Origin: CAZYWA01 sp964650975 [NCBI: uncultured bacterium] | Lineage (GTDB): Bacteria > JADJOY01 | Assembly (NCBI GenBank): GCA_964650975.1 | Contig: CAZYWA010000183.1 | Span: 1 to 13,716 of the forward strand | Reading direction: 5' to 3' | Length of the DNA stretch: 13,716 bases | In this document: piece by piece, positions 1 to 7,740 of the stretch | Position numbering within the stretch: the first letter of the stretch is position 1 | How the letters are laid out: the number at the start of each line of letters is the position of its first letter | Position numbers and translations under genes: made by a program | The notes under the pieces: model-generated | What the model was told of the DNA's origin: nothing | Seen by the model: the letters and a program-made list of their open reading frames with translations, nothing else | Databases searched by the model: none

Positions 1-1
1 G

Positions 2-241
2 CAGGATCTGGGGAAGCTCGCGAGCCGGTTCGAGCCCGAGCTGCCACGCGGGCTGCGCTTCCTGACCCGCGGGCTCGGCACCCACGAGACCCCGACCGCG
101 GACTCGCTGAGCTTCATCCTGTTTCACCCGGGCTACATCGAGACGCTGATCGAGCTGGGCGAGCGCGACGCCGAGTCCTACGCCCATGCCATCGAGTCGC
201 TGGTGACGCGTCGGGCCGGCTCGATGTCCGCTGCTTTCTGA
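2..241 (+). CDS. Patatin-like phospholipase, C-terminal fragment (5' end outside window)
   Basis: Only the last 79 codons are visible, open from the left edge to a TGA at 239-241. The tail reads as a leucine-rich segment, then LSFILFHPGYIETLIELG followed by ERDAES. The aromatic/Pro-Gly-Tyr segment leading to a Leu-Gly-x-x-Asp-Ala helix resembles the end of bacterial patatin-like phospholipases. The catalytic parts of that family (oxyanion glycines, GxSxG serine, DG[AG] aspartate) would lie upstream and cannot be checked here. If correct, it is a serine lipid acyl hydrolase acting on membrane or storage lipid, which fits a FadL-type lipid porin two genes downstream. The assignment rests on a short C-terminal pattern, so the family is moderate-confidence, while the reading frame itself is solid. 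Confidence 0.55.
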   Translation, partial: QDLGKLASRFEPELPRGLRFLTRGLGTHETPTADSLSFILFHPGYIETLIELGERDAESYAHAIESLVTRRAGSMSAAF

Positions 242-257
242 TCCGGATCAGGTCGGT

Positions 258-274
258 CGCCACCGCCGGTGGCG
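258..274. terminator. Short GC-rich hairpin after the patatin-like gene
   Basis: Arms CGCCACC (258-264) and GGTGGCG (268-274) pair perfectly over 7 bp with a 3-nt loop, 17 nt past the stop codon. There is no T-tract after it, so it is not a classical intrinsic terminator. It could be an RNA 3'-end stabiliser or chance in GC-rich DNA. Confidence 0.25.
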
Positions 275-451
275 CGGCAGCGACGCGGAAGCGCGACTCT
301 CCCAAGAGCGATGAATCGCGTGGGGTGGAGGGCGCCGCCCCCACGGAGCCGGTTGTAACGAGCAAACTGAATCACCTGACTCGAAGCCGCTTGCTGCACC
401 GGGGTCGCGGGGCCACAATCGAGCCACGCGGTGTGTCGCCGCAGAGCTCTC

Positions 452-805
452 ATGCCGCGTCGCGCCCCCGCCGCCCCTCCGTCCGGATCTGGAGCAGAAG
501 CGGTCTCGAGCTCGAGTGGCGCTGGCTGCGGCGACGCGGTGCTCGCCGTCGAGCCGGTGCGGCGGCGCCTCGCGAGCGTGCTGATCGATCTGGCGGAGCG
601 CCACGGCCGCACCAGCGAGCACGGCACGGTGATCGAGAACGTCACGCACCAGATGCTCGCCAGCGCGGCCGGTGCGGCGCGCGAGGTGGTGTCGCGCACC
701 TTGAAGGTGTTCGAGGACGAAGGGTTGCTGCGCACCGGGCGCGCGCGGATCTGGATCCGCGACGTGGCCAAGCTCGAGCTCGAAGCCGTCGCTCGCGACA
801 TCTGA
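452..805 (+). CDS. Crp/Fnr-type winged-helix DNA-binding protein lacking the effector domain
   Basis: A protein of about 117 residues whose last 80 form a complete Crp-family helix-turn-helix domain: a linker helix (VRRRLASVLIDLAERHG), a helix-turn-helix with MLASAAGAAREVVSRTLK, then the wing FEDEGLLRTGRARIWIRD. The REVVSR recognition-helix core is typical of the family. Ordinary Crp/Fnr proteins are about 200-240 residues, with an N-terminal cyclic-nucleotide-type beta barrel. Here the first 30 residues are low-complexity Ala/Pro/Ser. In-frame stops lie just upstream (near 356 and 377), and I see no barrel-like sequence in the other forward frames, so a simple frameshift does not explain the loss. 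It is either a stand-alone DNA-binding domain or a decayed remnant. ATG at 452 is chosen; GTG at 431 is an alternative, and neither has a strong ribosome site. It precedes the porin gene and could bind the palindrome at 845-872. Confidence 0.55.
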   Translation: MPRRAPAAPPSGSGAEAVSSSSGAGCGDAVLAVEPVRRRLASVLIDLAERHGRTSEHGTVIENVTHQMLASAAGAAREVVSRTLKVFEDEGLLRTGRARIWIRDVAKLELEAVARDI

Positions 806-831
806 TCCTGCGCTCCCGCGCACGGCTGGTC

Positions 832-837
832 TATGAT
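832..837 (+). promoter_or_regulatory. Probable -10 element of the porin gene
   Basis: TATGAT matches the sigma-70 -10 consensus at 5 of 6 positions and is rare in such GC-rich DNA. No good -35 hexamer lies 16-18 nt upstream, so the promoter may need an activator. A transcript would start around 843-846, at the left edge of the palindrome. Confidence 0.4.
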
Positions 838-844
838 CGGCCGC

Positions 845-872
845 CGCTCGGTGAGGCTGGTCTCACCGAGCG
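845..872. promoter_or_regulatory. Perfect 11-bp inverted repeat, candidate operator or leader hairpin
   Basis: Arms CGCTCGGTGAG (845-855) and CTCACCGAGCG (862-872) are exact reverse complements separated by 6 nt. The inner GGTGA...TCACC halves resemble the TGTGA...TCACA halves of Crp-type sites but are spaced two bases wider. The palindrome follows the -10 element directly and ends 20 nt before the chosen porin start. That suits a repressor operator or a 5' leader stem. A terminator for the regulator gene is possible but there is no T-tract. The 9-bp sequence GGCTGGTCT also occurs as a direct repeat at 824-832 and 855-863, 31 bp apart. Confidence 0.45.
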
Positions 873-892
873 AGCCAAGCGGGGGCTTGGGC

Positions 893-2467
893 ATGGCACG
901 AGTCTCGAGAGCGGGTGCCGCTGGGACGCGCGCCCTCGTCGGCCTGGCGGGCTTCGCGGCGATCCTCTCGGCGGCGTCTCCGCGGCCATCGCAGGCGTCT
1001 TATCTGGAGACCCTGGGGCTCGGCTCCCGAGCGATCTCGCTCGGCAACGCGTTCGTCGCCGTGGCCGACGATCTCTCGGCCAACTACTACAACCCCGCCG
1101 GGCTCACCCAGCTCATCGGCGGGCCGAGCGCCGACATCGGCGTGGGAGTCGGGCTCACCGGCATCCGGCTCCAGTACACCGAGACGATCGTCGACTCGCT
1201 GTCGAGGGTGCGGCCCGGTCAGACGGTTCACATGGATCCGGAGTTCCCCGATTGGATCCCGCAGCCGTTCCTGCCGTCCGGCTTCGAGCTCACCGATCGG
1301 CTCTACGTGACGCCGTTCACGATCCAGACGCCCTTTGCCGGAACCACCCAGTGGCCGTCCTCGTTCGGCGACGGACGCTTCTCGGCGGCCGAGGCGGGGC
1401 AGATCTTCATCACCTGGTCGCCGACCCTGGCGGCGAAGGTCACCGACTGGCTGTCGCTGGGCCTCGGCTTCGATCTGCTGATCGGCGACGACGTGTGGCA
1501 GAAAGCGGTGTTCGGGGACGGCGCCCTCGGGCAGTCGATCTCGAAGTCGGTGTTCGGCAAGCCCGACTCGCCGCTGACGCCGATCGTGAACACCTCGAAC
1601 GGCATCGACGACGGCTACACGCTGCTGCGCGCCGAGCAGCGGTTCCCGACCGGCATCTCGCCGATCAACGACATCGATCTCGATTTCCACACGCCCGGCT
1701 TCCGCCTCGGGGTGATGCTCTTCCCCAACGACTGGCTGCGGATCGGCGCCGCCTACAAGAGCAAGCTCAACCCGGAAGTGCAGGGCTCGATCGAGACCCA
1801 CTGGGAGCAGGCGATCCTCGACCAGCCGGTCTTCAAGGCCGTGGGCATTCGCGACGACAAGGACCACATGAAGCTCGATTTTCCGCTGCCGCAGCGGATC
1901 TCGGGAGGACTGAGCTTCCGGCTCTCGGATGCGTGGATGGTCACCACCGAGTACGAGTTCACCGACTGGGCGCACGCCCGCGTGACCGACCGGATCCGCA
2001 TCGTGAACGGCGGTCTCAACCCGAACTTGCTCACGCCCAAGGGAATCCAGGAAATCGTGATCCCGCGCAATCCAGGCAGCACCCACTCGGGGCGCGTGGG
2101 GCTCGAGTGGAAGCCGGTCGATCCGTGGGTGATCACCAGCGGTTTCTGGTACGACCCGTCGCCGGCGCGCGACAAGTTCTTCGAGTTCGGCACCGATCCC
2201 GGCGATCGGTTGCTGGTCTCCGCTGGTCTCGGTCTCGCCGGGATCCTGGACGGCATGCTCGACGTCACCACGCACTTCCAGTACGCGTTCATCGTGCCCC
2301 GCCACATCGGCCTCGGCGAGAGCGAGCTCGCCGGCGGCTCGCGCAACATCGGCATCCCCGACGCCAACGGCGTGTCGAGCGGGAATTTCGGTCCCAACGA
2401 CACCTTCGCCTTCGAGACCGGTGGCCACATCATGAACGTCGGCGTGCTGTTCACGATTCACCGCTGA
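893..2467 (+). CDS. FadL/OmpP1/TodX-family outer-membrane transport protein
   Basis: A 524-residue predicted beta-barrel porin. Residues 1-35 form a signal peptide (basic start, hydrophobic core ALVGLAGFAAILSAA, cleavage expected after SQA). The mature protein opens with the FadL-family N-terminal signature: SRAISLGNAFVAVADD, then NYYNPAG with NPAG at residues 67-70. Alternating hydrophobic strands with Trp/Tyr fill the rest. The family moves long-chain fatty acids, aromatic compounds or other hydrophobic molecules across the outer membrane. ATG 893 is preferred over ATG 833 because 833 overlaps the -10-like TATGAT and would push the signal peptide about 20 residues inward. The last strand ends LFTIHR rather than in the usual terminal Phe. 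The exact substrate cannot be told; the patatin-like gene nearby favours lipids. Confidence 0.88.
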   Translation: MARVSRAGAAGTRALVGLAGFAAILSAASPRPSQASYLETLGLGSRAISLGNAFVAVADDLSANYYNPAGLTQLIGGPSADIGVGVGLTGIRLQYTETIVDSLSRVRPGQTVHMDPEFPDWIPQPFLPSGFELTDRLYVTPFTIQTPFAGTTQWPSSFGDGRFSAAEAGQIFITWSPTLAAKVTDWLSLGLGFDLLIGDDVWQKAVFGDGALGQSISKSVFGKPDSPLTPIVNTSNGIDDGYTLLRAEQRFPTGISPINDIDLDFHTPGFRLGVMLFPNDWLRIGAAYKSKLNPEVQGSIETHWEQAILDQPVFKAVGIRDDKDHMKLDFPLPQRISGGLSFRLSDAWMVTTEYEFTDWAHARVTDRIRIVNGGLNPNLLTPKGIQEIVIPRNPGSTHSGRVGLEWKPVDPWVITSGFWYDPSPARDKFFEFGTDPGDRLLVSAGLGLAGILDGMLDVTTHFQYAFIVPRHIGLGESELAGGSRNIGIPDANGVSSGNFGPNDTFAFETGGHIMNVGVLFTIHR

Positions 2468-2508
2468 ATCGTGGCTGAGCCGTGCGGTTGACGCTCATCG
2501 ACATGGGT

Positions 2509-2538
2509 GGTTCTCTCTCGCGAACTCCAGAGAGGACT
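2509..2538 (+). promoter_or_regulatory. Hairpin enclosing the Shine-Dalgarno sequence of the dehydrogenase gene
   Basis: The ribosome site AGAGAGGA (2529-2536), just before ATG 2541, can pair fully with TTCTCTCT (2511-2518). Including flanking pairs, 2509-2518 with 2529-2538 makes a 10-bp stem with two G-U pairs and a 10-nt loop. Such folding would hide the ribosome site and could reduce or condition translation. This is a sequence-level observation with no known family behind it. Confidence 0.35.
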
Positions 2539-2540
2539 CC

Positions 2541-4751
2541 ATGACTCGAATCGGAACGCGGGGCACACCCTGCGTGCTGTGGATGATTTTGATCGCGGCG
2601 GCCTGCGGCGGTGGTGGCGGCACGGCAGCGATCGACCCGGCGAAGGTCGGGCTCGACGCCCGGCCCGTGAGCGACACCTGCGTCGCGCCCTCGCGCGATG
2701 CGATCCCGACGGGTCTCGGCCTCAAGCCGCTCTATCCGGGTGTTCACGTGCCCAAGACCGTGGCACTGGTCCGAGCCCCCGGCGATCCGGGCCACTGGTA
2801 CGCCGTCGTGCAAACGGGGCAGATCGTGCGGTTCGACGACGCCGAATCGGCCTCCGCGACCACACCGTGGGCCGACATCTCGTCCTTCATCCAGGGGCCC
2901 GACATCAACGAGTCGATCGGCCTGCTGGGAGTGGCGTTCCATCCGAACTACGCCCAGAACCGCGAGGTGTTCCTCTATTACACGGTGAAGGATCCGGCCG
3001 CGCCGATCGGCACGGGAGTGGTGCTGGGGCGCTTTCACGCCACCGCCGACGGTTCGCACCTCGACGAGAGCACGCGCCAGGATCTCTTCATGGTGGGCTT
3101 GCGCAGCCACGAGCACAACGGCGGCACGATGATGTTCGGCCGCGACGGGTTCCTGTACCTGGGAATTGGCGAAGGAGGCCCGGGAGAAGCTCCCACCACC
3201 GCGGCGCAGGATCTCGACACGCTGCTCGGCAAGATGGTCCGCATCGACGTGGACGGCAGCAGCCAGGGCGGCTACGGCATTCCCGCCGACAATCCGTACG
3301 CCGCGGGTGGCGGCCTGCCGGAGATCTGGGCGCGGGGCTTCCGCAATCCGTGGAAGTGGAGCTTCGACAAGACCACCGGCGATCTGTGGCTGGGCGACGT
3401 CGGCTGGCACACCCGCGAGGAAGTCGACGTGGTCACGCGCGGCGGCAACTACGGCTGGCCGATCATCGAGGGCACGCTCTGCCAGCGCCCGCCGTGCGAC
3501 GCGCAGCCGTTCGTGGCGCCGACCGTCGAGATCGACCACTCGCGGATCGCCGCGATCACCGGCGGCTACGTCTACCGCGGGGCGGCCATGCCGCAGCTCG
3601 CCGGGACGTATCTCTTCGGCGACTTCGTATCCGGCAGGATCTACGCCTACACACCAGGCCAGCCGCCCTCGTCGGCGACGGTGATCTTCGAGTCGGCGTT
3701 CGCGCTCGCGAGCTTCGCGGAGGATCCCGACGGCGAGCTCTACGCGATCGACTGGGCCACGGGAAACATCGCGCGGCTGGTATGGGGAGCCGCCGCCGGC
3801 GCCAGCAGCGTCGCCTCGACGCTGTCGCGAACCGGTTGCGCCGATCCCGCCAAGGCCTCCGATCCGGCTCCCGGGATGATGCCCTACGACGTGAACATGC
3901 CGCTCTGGTCCGACGGCGCCGCGAAGAACCGCTGGATGTCGCTGCCGGCCCACGACCGGATCGACGTCGCGCAGGACGGCGACTGGACGTTCCCGGTGGG
4001 CACGGTGTTCCGCAAGGATTTCCTGCTCGACGGGAAGCTCGTGGAGACGCGGCTACTCATGCGTCACGACGATGGAACGGGCCACCTCGATGGAGGCTGG
4101 GCCGGCTACTCGTATCAGTGGGATGACCAGCAGGAGGACGCCGTGCTGCTGCCGAGCGGCGCGGTGGAGACGCTGCCCAGCGGGCAGATCTGGACCTTCC
4201 CGAGCGGCGGCGATTGTCTGCGCTGCCACACCGAGGCGGCCGGACGAACGCTCGGCCCCACGACGAGTCAGCTCGATCGCGACTTCACGTATCCCGAGAC
4301 CGGTCGCACCGCGAACCAGGTGAGCACCGTCGTGGGTCTCGGCATGCTCGCCAAGGGAGCCAAGAAATCGCCCGGGATCACCAGTGTCACCGCGTTCCCG
4401 GCGCTCGACGACGAGACGGTGTCGCCGGAGCTGCGGTCGCGGGCGTATCTCGACGCGAACTGCTCGCATTGCCATCGCCCCGGTGGCCCCGGCGGCGGGC
4501 CCGCGGATTTCCGGGCGTCGGTGAGCTTCGCCGACACGGGTATCTGCAACGCCGAGGCGAGCGACGACTTCGGGATCGACGGAGCGCGCATCCTGGTTCC
4601 CGGCGATCACACCAAGTCGGTGATGTGGCTCAGGCTCACCTCCACCGATTCGCGGCGCATGCCGCCGCTCGCCACGGCGATCGTGGATCAGACCGCTGCA
4701 CAGGTGATCGCGGCGTGGATCGATTCGCTTTCGAGCTGCCCGGGTTCCTGA
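2541..4751 (+). CDS. PQQ-type glucose/sorbosone dehydrogenase-like lipoprotein fused to a diheme cytochrome c domain
   Basis: A 736-residue exported protein. Residues 1-22 form a lipoprotein signal (MILIAAAC, lipid-modified Cys22 inferred) followed by a Gly run. Residues about 45-420 match the glucose/sorbosone dehydrogenase beta-propeller: LLGVAFHPNY, EHNGGTMMFGRDGFLYLGIG, LLGKMVRIDVDG, WARGFRNPWKWSFD and GGNYGWP. By analogy with soluble glucose dehydrogenase, His192 and Arg268 occupy the positions of its catalytic His and Arg. The C-terminal third (from about 450) resembles the SO2930-type diheme family, with CLRCH at 559-563 and CSHCH at 641-645, each able to bind a c-type heme. The likely role is periplasmic oxidation of a sugar or alcohol with electrons leaving through the two hemes; the substrate is unknown. 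A strong GAGG ribosome site precedes the ATG. It probably heads the operon with the next two genes. Confidence 0.85.
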   Translation: MTRIGTRGTPCVLWMILIAAACGGGGGTAAIDPAKVGLDARPVSDTCVAPSRDAIPTGLGLKPLYPGVHVPKTVALVRAPGDPGHWYAVVQTGQIVRFDDAESASATTPWADISSFIQGPDINESIGLLGVAFHPNYAQNREVFLYYTVKDPAAPIGTGVVLGRFHATADGSHLDESTRQDLFMVGLRSHEHNGGTMMFGRDGFLYLGIGEGGPGEAPTTAAQDLDTLLGKMVRIDVDGSSQGGYGIPADNPYAAGGGLPEIWARGFRNPWKWSFDKTTGDLWLGDVGWHTREEVDVVTRGGNYGWPIIEGTLCQRPPCDAQPFVAPTVEIDHSRIAAITGGYVYRGAAMPQLAGTYLFGDFVSGRIYAYTPGQPPSSATVIFESAFALASFAEDPDGELYAIDWATGNIARLVWGAAAGASSVASTLSRTGCADPAKASDPAPGMMPYDVNMPLWSDGAAKNRWMSLPAHDRIDVAQDGDWTFPVGTVFRKDFLLDGKLVETRLLMRHDDGTGHLDGGWAGYSYQWDDQQEDAVLLPSGAVETLPSGQIWTFPSGGDCLRCHTEAAGRTLGPTTSQLDRDFTYPETGRTANQVSTVVGLGMLAKGAKKSPGITSVTAFPALDDETVSPELRSRAYLDANCSHCHRPGGPGGGPADFRASVSFADTGICNAEASDDFGIDGARILVPGDHTKSVMWLRLTSTDSRRMPPLATAIVDQTAAQVIAAWIDSLSSCPGS

Positions 4752-4801
4752 GGCGCGGTGGCGCCTCGCCGGCCGGCTGGCTCGCGGCGGCGTCGATCGC
4801 G

Positions 4802-6652
4802 ATGTGTTGTTGTCCGGTCCCCGGGAATCCGCTGACCGAGCATCTGCTGCCTCACCTCCCCGCGGCGCTGGTGTTCGGCCCGCTGGGGCCCGTGGCGCTC
4901 GCCGCGTGGTTGCCTGCGCTGGTGAGTGCCCTGCTGGCGGCCGCGGTGGCGTCGCGGTTGCCGGATGCGTGGCGCGCGCGGCTCGCCCGGGTCCCGGGAC
5001 TGCGTGCACGAGAGCCGTTTCCAGGGCCGTGGATCGCCTGGGCGGCGGGCGTGCTGATGCTTTCCAGCTACATGCCCGCCGGGCTCGCGTTCTGTGCGGG
5101 GGCTTGCGTGGCCTGCGCCGCGACGCGCCTCCGCCATCCCGAGCGAAGCGTCTTCGCGCCGTTCGCGATCTTCGCTCTCGCGTGGCTGGGATTGGTGGCG
5201 CTTCACCTCGCCTTGCCGCTTCGATGGGGCAAGCCGCTCGCCGTGATTCCCCTGTGGCTCGCCGTCGGCGTGGGAATCGGAACCCGGCTCGGCTCGAGCG
5301 GGCATTCGCCAAGCTTCCGCGCTGCGCGCGAGCTGATGAAGGTGGCTCCGGCAGTCCCGGCGCTGGTGTGGGGACTCGCGGTGGATCCGGTGGCCTTCTC
5401 GACGGCGTGGTCGAGCCTCGTGATCGCATCGCCGGCGGCGAGCGTCCGGCTGCGGTTGCTTCCGATCTTCGTGGCCGCGGGGCTGGTCGGGATCGCGAGC
5501 GGGATGGGGATGTCGCGATGGATCTGGGTGAGCCGCGTGCTCTTCGTGGCGGCACTGGTCGCGATGCGCACCCGTGCGCTGCGGCGGCCGGATGACACGA
5601 AGGGCTTGCTGCGGAACGTGAGCCTGGCCTGCCTGGGTGCGGCGGTCGCGGCCACCGCGAGCGCGATCCTGGACGCACGTGCCGCGCCCAGCGCTCCGCT
5701 CGCGTATCCGGTGGGCGCCGTTTACGACGTGCTGGTCGACCCCGCCGAGCATCGTCTCTACTACACGCTGAAGCACGGTCTTTCCGGTCCATCGATCGGC
5801 TGGATCGATCTCGGGTCCGCGAGCGCGCCGCGCACCCGCGAGCTCGAGTCGATGCTCGAGCGCATGGCTCTGGTCCCGCGGCCGCGCACGCTGGTGGTGG
5901 GAGGAGCCAACGGCTTGCTCGCCCTGGATCCGGTGTCGCTCGAGCTCGAAGGCTCGCTGCAGCCCGATTCGAACGTCGATCTGGCTGCCGTCGGTTCCGA
6001 CGTGTTCGTGGTTCGCGAGGCCTCGTCGGCTTTGCTGCGGGTCGGTGTGGGGCCCACCGCGACGACCAGCCGCATCCCGCTCGGCCCGGTCGATCTCTGC
6101 TCGCGCTGGGCGGCCCCGCATCTCGAGTGGGGGCATCTACTGACCGGCGCCTGCCGGTGGCCGTACTCGGTCGCGCGCGATCCTCTGGGCGAGACACTCT
6201 TCGTCGCCGACTTCGCGTCGGGCTCGCAGCTGAGCCGTCTCGACATCCGCACCGGCGAGACGCGTACCCGTTTCCTGGGACCCTGGAGCATGGGCACCTG
6301 CGTCTCGGCTGACGGCCGATCGCTGTTCGTCGCGCGCCCGTTGCTGCGGCGGATCGAAGAGCTCGACGCGCGCACGCTCGACACGCGCGGCTCGTTCGAC
6401 GTCGGCTTCGGAGCGCGTGAGCTCGCCTGCTTGCCCGAAGAGGGACTGGTGGCGGCCTCGGATTTCGTGTTCGGCCGCGTGTGGCTCGTCGATCCGGCGC
6501 GTCGCCGTCGCACCGCGACGTTCCACGCCGCCCACGGCATCCGCTCGCTCGCGTACGAGGCCACGGACCGCCGGCTCTTCATCGGCGCCAGCGACGGCGT
6601 GCATGCGATCGACCTGGCGGCGATCCAGCTCGTTCCTGGGACCCGACCGTGA
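4802..6652 (+). CDS. Polytopic membrane protein with C-terminal periplasmic beta-propeller
   Basis: About 616 residues and not recognised as a named family. Residues 15-295 hold roughly seven or eight hydrophobic helices (for example around 20-50, 77-107, 118-140, 147-160, 184-210, 218-255 and 273-291). From about 300 to the end come six or so repeats of the YVTN/NHL propeller type, such as ARDPLGETLFVADFASGS and VSADGRSLFVARPLLRRIEE, each a beta-strand pair with a small-residue turn. The propeller is presumably periplasmic and may bind a partner or ligand. ATG 4802 is the conservative start. An in-frame GTG at 4715 overlaps the dehydrogenase gene by 37 bp and would add 29 residues, including an Arg-Arg pair and more of the first hydrophobic stretch, so it may be the true start. 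The end overlaps the next gene by 4 nt (GTGA). Confidence 0.75.
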   Translation: MCCCPVPGNPLTEHLLPHLPAALVFGPLGPVALAAWLPALVSALLAAAVASRLPDAWRARLARVPGLRAREPFPGPWIAWAAGVLMLSSYMPAGLAFCAGACVACAATRLRHPERSVFAPFAIFALAWLGLVALHLALPLRWGKPLAVIPLWLAVGVGIGTRLGSSGHSPSFRAARELMKVAPAVPALVWGLAVDPVAFSTAWSSLVIASPAASVRLRLLPIFVAAGLVGIASGMGMSRWIWVSRVLFVAALVAMRTRALRRPDDTKGLLRNVSLACLGAAVAATASAILDARAAPSAPLAYPVGAVYDVLVDPAEHRLYYTLKHGLSGPSIGWIDLGSASAPRTRELESMLERMALVPRPRTLVVGGANGLLALDPVSLELEGSLQPDSNVDLAAVGSDVFVVREASSALLRVGVGPTATTSRIPLGPVDLCSRWAAPHLEWGHLLTGACRWPYSVARDPLGETLFVADFASGSQLSRLDIRTGETRTRFLGPWSMGTCVSADGRSLFVARPLLRRIEELDARTLDTRGSFDVGFGARELACLPEEGLVAASDFVFGRVWLVDPARRRRTATFHAAHGIRSLAYEATDRRLFIGASDGVHAIDLAAIQLVPGTRP

Positions 6653-7740
6653 GAAGCGTGGCGCCTTCACTCGCTCGCTGGCTGCGGCGCGAGGCGGTCG
6701 CGGCGGGCGTGGTGTCGTTCACGATTCTGGCGTCGATCGCTGCACAGCACTTCGCGACGCTCGATCGGAGCCGGCTGGGTTCGGGCGAGGCACCGACCGA
6801 GCTGGCGCTGGCGCCGGGATCGCGCCACCTGTGGGCCGCGAGCTGGGATCGCCGCTCGCTCCGGATGCTCGATGCCGCGACCGGCGCCGAGCAAGGCTCG
6901 CTCGGGATGATCCGTCGTCCGTTCGACGTGGCGGCGCTCGCGAGCCCGGACGCGGCGGCGTTTTTCGGGCGATTCGGCGGCGATCTGTGCCTGGCGCTCG
7001 CGAGCCCGGAACGGAAGCTCGAGGACGTTTGCAGCCCGGTCGCGGAGCGCATTCCCGATCCGAATGGCGGGACCACGCGGCTCGTGCCCAACCTGCTGGC
7101 GATCGCGTCCGCGCCGCCATCGAGCTTCCTGGCGGCGGTGGCCTGGAGCGGCGGCAGCGGCGGCACCGCGTCCGAATGGGGCGTGCTGCGATTGACACCG
7201 AGGAGCGAACACCTGGAGGTCGACGCGAGCTCGCCGAGACGGCCGTTCGCCGGTGTCAGGCGAGCCAAGGGGCTGATCGTGGCGGATGCGGCCACGCGAC
7301 GGGTGTGGGTGACGCCGTCGTCGGCGCCGCTGCTCTACGCATTGGATCCGGGGCTCGCGCCCGAGCGCGAGGTCGAGCTCCCCGAACGACCGTCTGCACT
7401 GGCGCTCGACGGCGCTCGGGGCCGCGGATTCGTCGCGCTGGAGGGGCGCGACGAGCTACGGGTGCTCGACGCCGAGACGCTGGCGCTTCGAGCCGTTGCC
7501 AAGACCGGTCATGGACCGGTGGCGCTGCTGCTCTCGCCGGACGCCCGTGAGCTCTGGGTGCTGCTGCGCGGCGACCGCGCCTTGGTGGCCGTCGATCCCG
7601 CGACGCTCGCGGAGCGGCGGCGCATCGAGCTCGCCGGCCGTCCCTGGTCGTTCGCGTGCGACTGGGCTCACGGGCGCATGTGGGTGTCCGAGCCGGAGCT
7701 CGGCCAGGTCGCGTCCTTGGCGATCGGCACCGTGCCGTAA
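6649..7740 (+). CDS. Membrane-anchored YVTN-type beta-propeller protein
   Basis: 363 residues from GTG 6649, whose last two bases overlap the previous stop (GTGA), so translation is probably coupled. One N-terminal hydrophobic segment after two basic clusters (REAVAAGVVSFTILASIAAQ) serves as membrane anchor or uncleaved signal. The rest is a propeller of YVTN-like repeats, seen best in ELALAPGSRHLWAASWDR, LIVADAATRRVWVTPSS, ALALDGARGRGFVALEGRD, and ALLLSPDARELWVLLRGDR followed by ALVAVDPATL. No catalytic residues or heme motifs are visible. It looks like a companion to the propeller half of the preceding protein, possibly through gene duplication, and may act as a periplasmic scaffold beside the dehydrogenase. 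Its last 73 bp overlap the convergent cytochrome gene. Family membership is clear at fold level; function is unknown. Confidence 0.75.
   Translation: MRSVAPSLARWLRREAVAAGVVSFTILASIAAQHFATLDRSRLGSGEAPTELALAPGSRHLWAASWDRRSLRMLDAATGAEQGSLGMIRRPFDVAALASPDAAAFFGRFGGDLCLALASPERKLEDVCSPVAERIPDPNGGTTRLVPNLLAIASAPPSSFLAAVAWSGGSGGTASEWGVLRLTPRSEHLEVDASSPRRPFAGVRRAKGLIVADAATRRVWVTPSSAPLLYALDPGLAPEREVELPERPSALALDGARGRGFVALEGRDELRVLDAETLALRAVAKTGHGPVALLLSPDARELWVLLRGDRALVAVDPATLAERRRIELAGRPWSFACDWAHGRMWVSEPELGQVASLAIGTVP

Noticed and set aside
239-250. 12-bp palindrome TGATCCGGATCA across the patatin-like stop codon
   Set aside because: Too short and isolated to call a site; likely chance.
242-545. Frameshifted cyclic-nucleotide-binding barrel upstream of the Crp-type domain
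   Set aside because: None of the forward frames shows barrel-like glycine motifs; stops interrupt the correct frame, so a simple frameshift is not supported.
833-892. Upstream ATG at 833 as porin start
   Set aside because: It lies inside the -10-like TATGAT, spans the palindrome and would leave the signal peptide internal.
325-2478. 717-codon open frame on the plus strand covering the porin gene in another frame
   Set aside because: Its product is Arg/His-rich with no domain or signal, while the overlapping frame has a signal peptide and FadL motifs. Long open shadows are expected at this GC content.
2488-2493. TTGACG as a -35 box for the dehydrogenase gene
   Set aside because: No acceptable -10 hexamer follows at 16-18 nt, only a pyrimidine run, so a promoter is not supported.
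4053-6197. 714-codon open frame on the minus strand
   Set aside because: Low-complexity Arg/Ala/Pro/Ser translation opposite two genes with clear domains; no ribosome site or recognisable motif.
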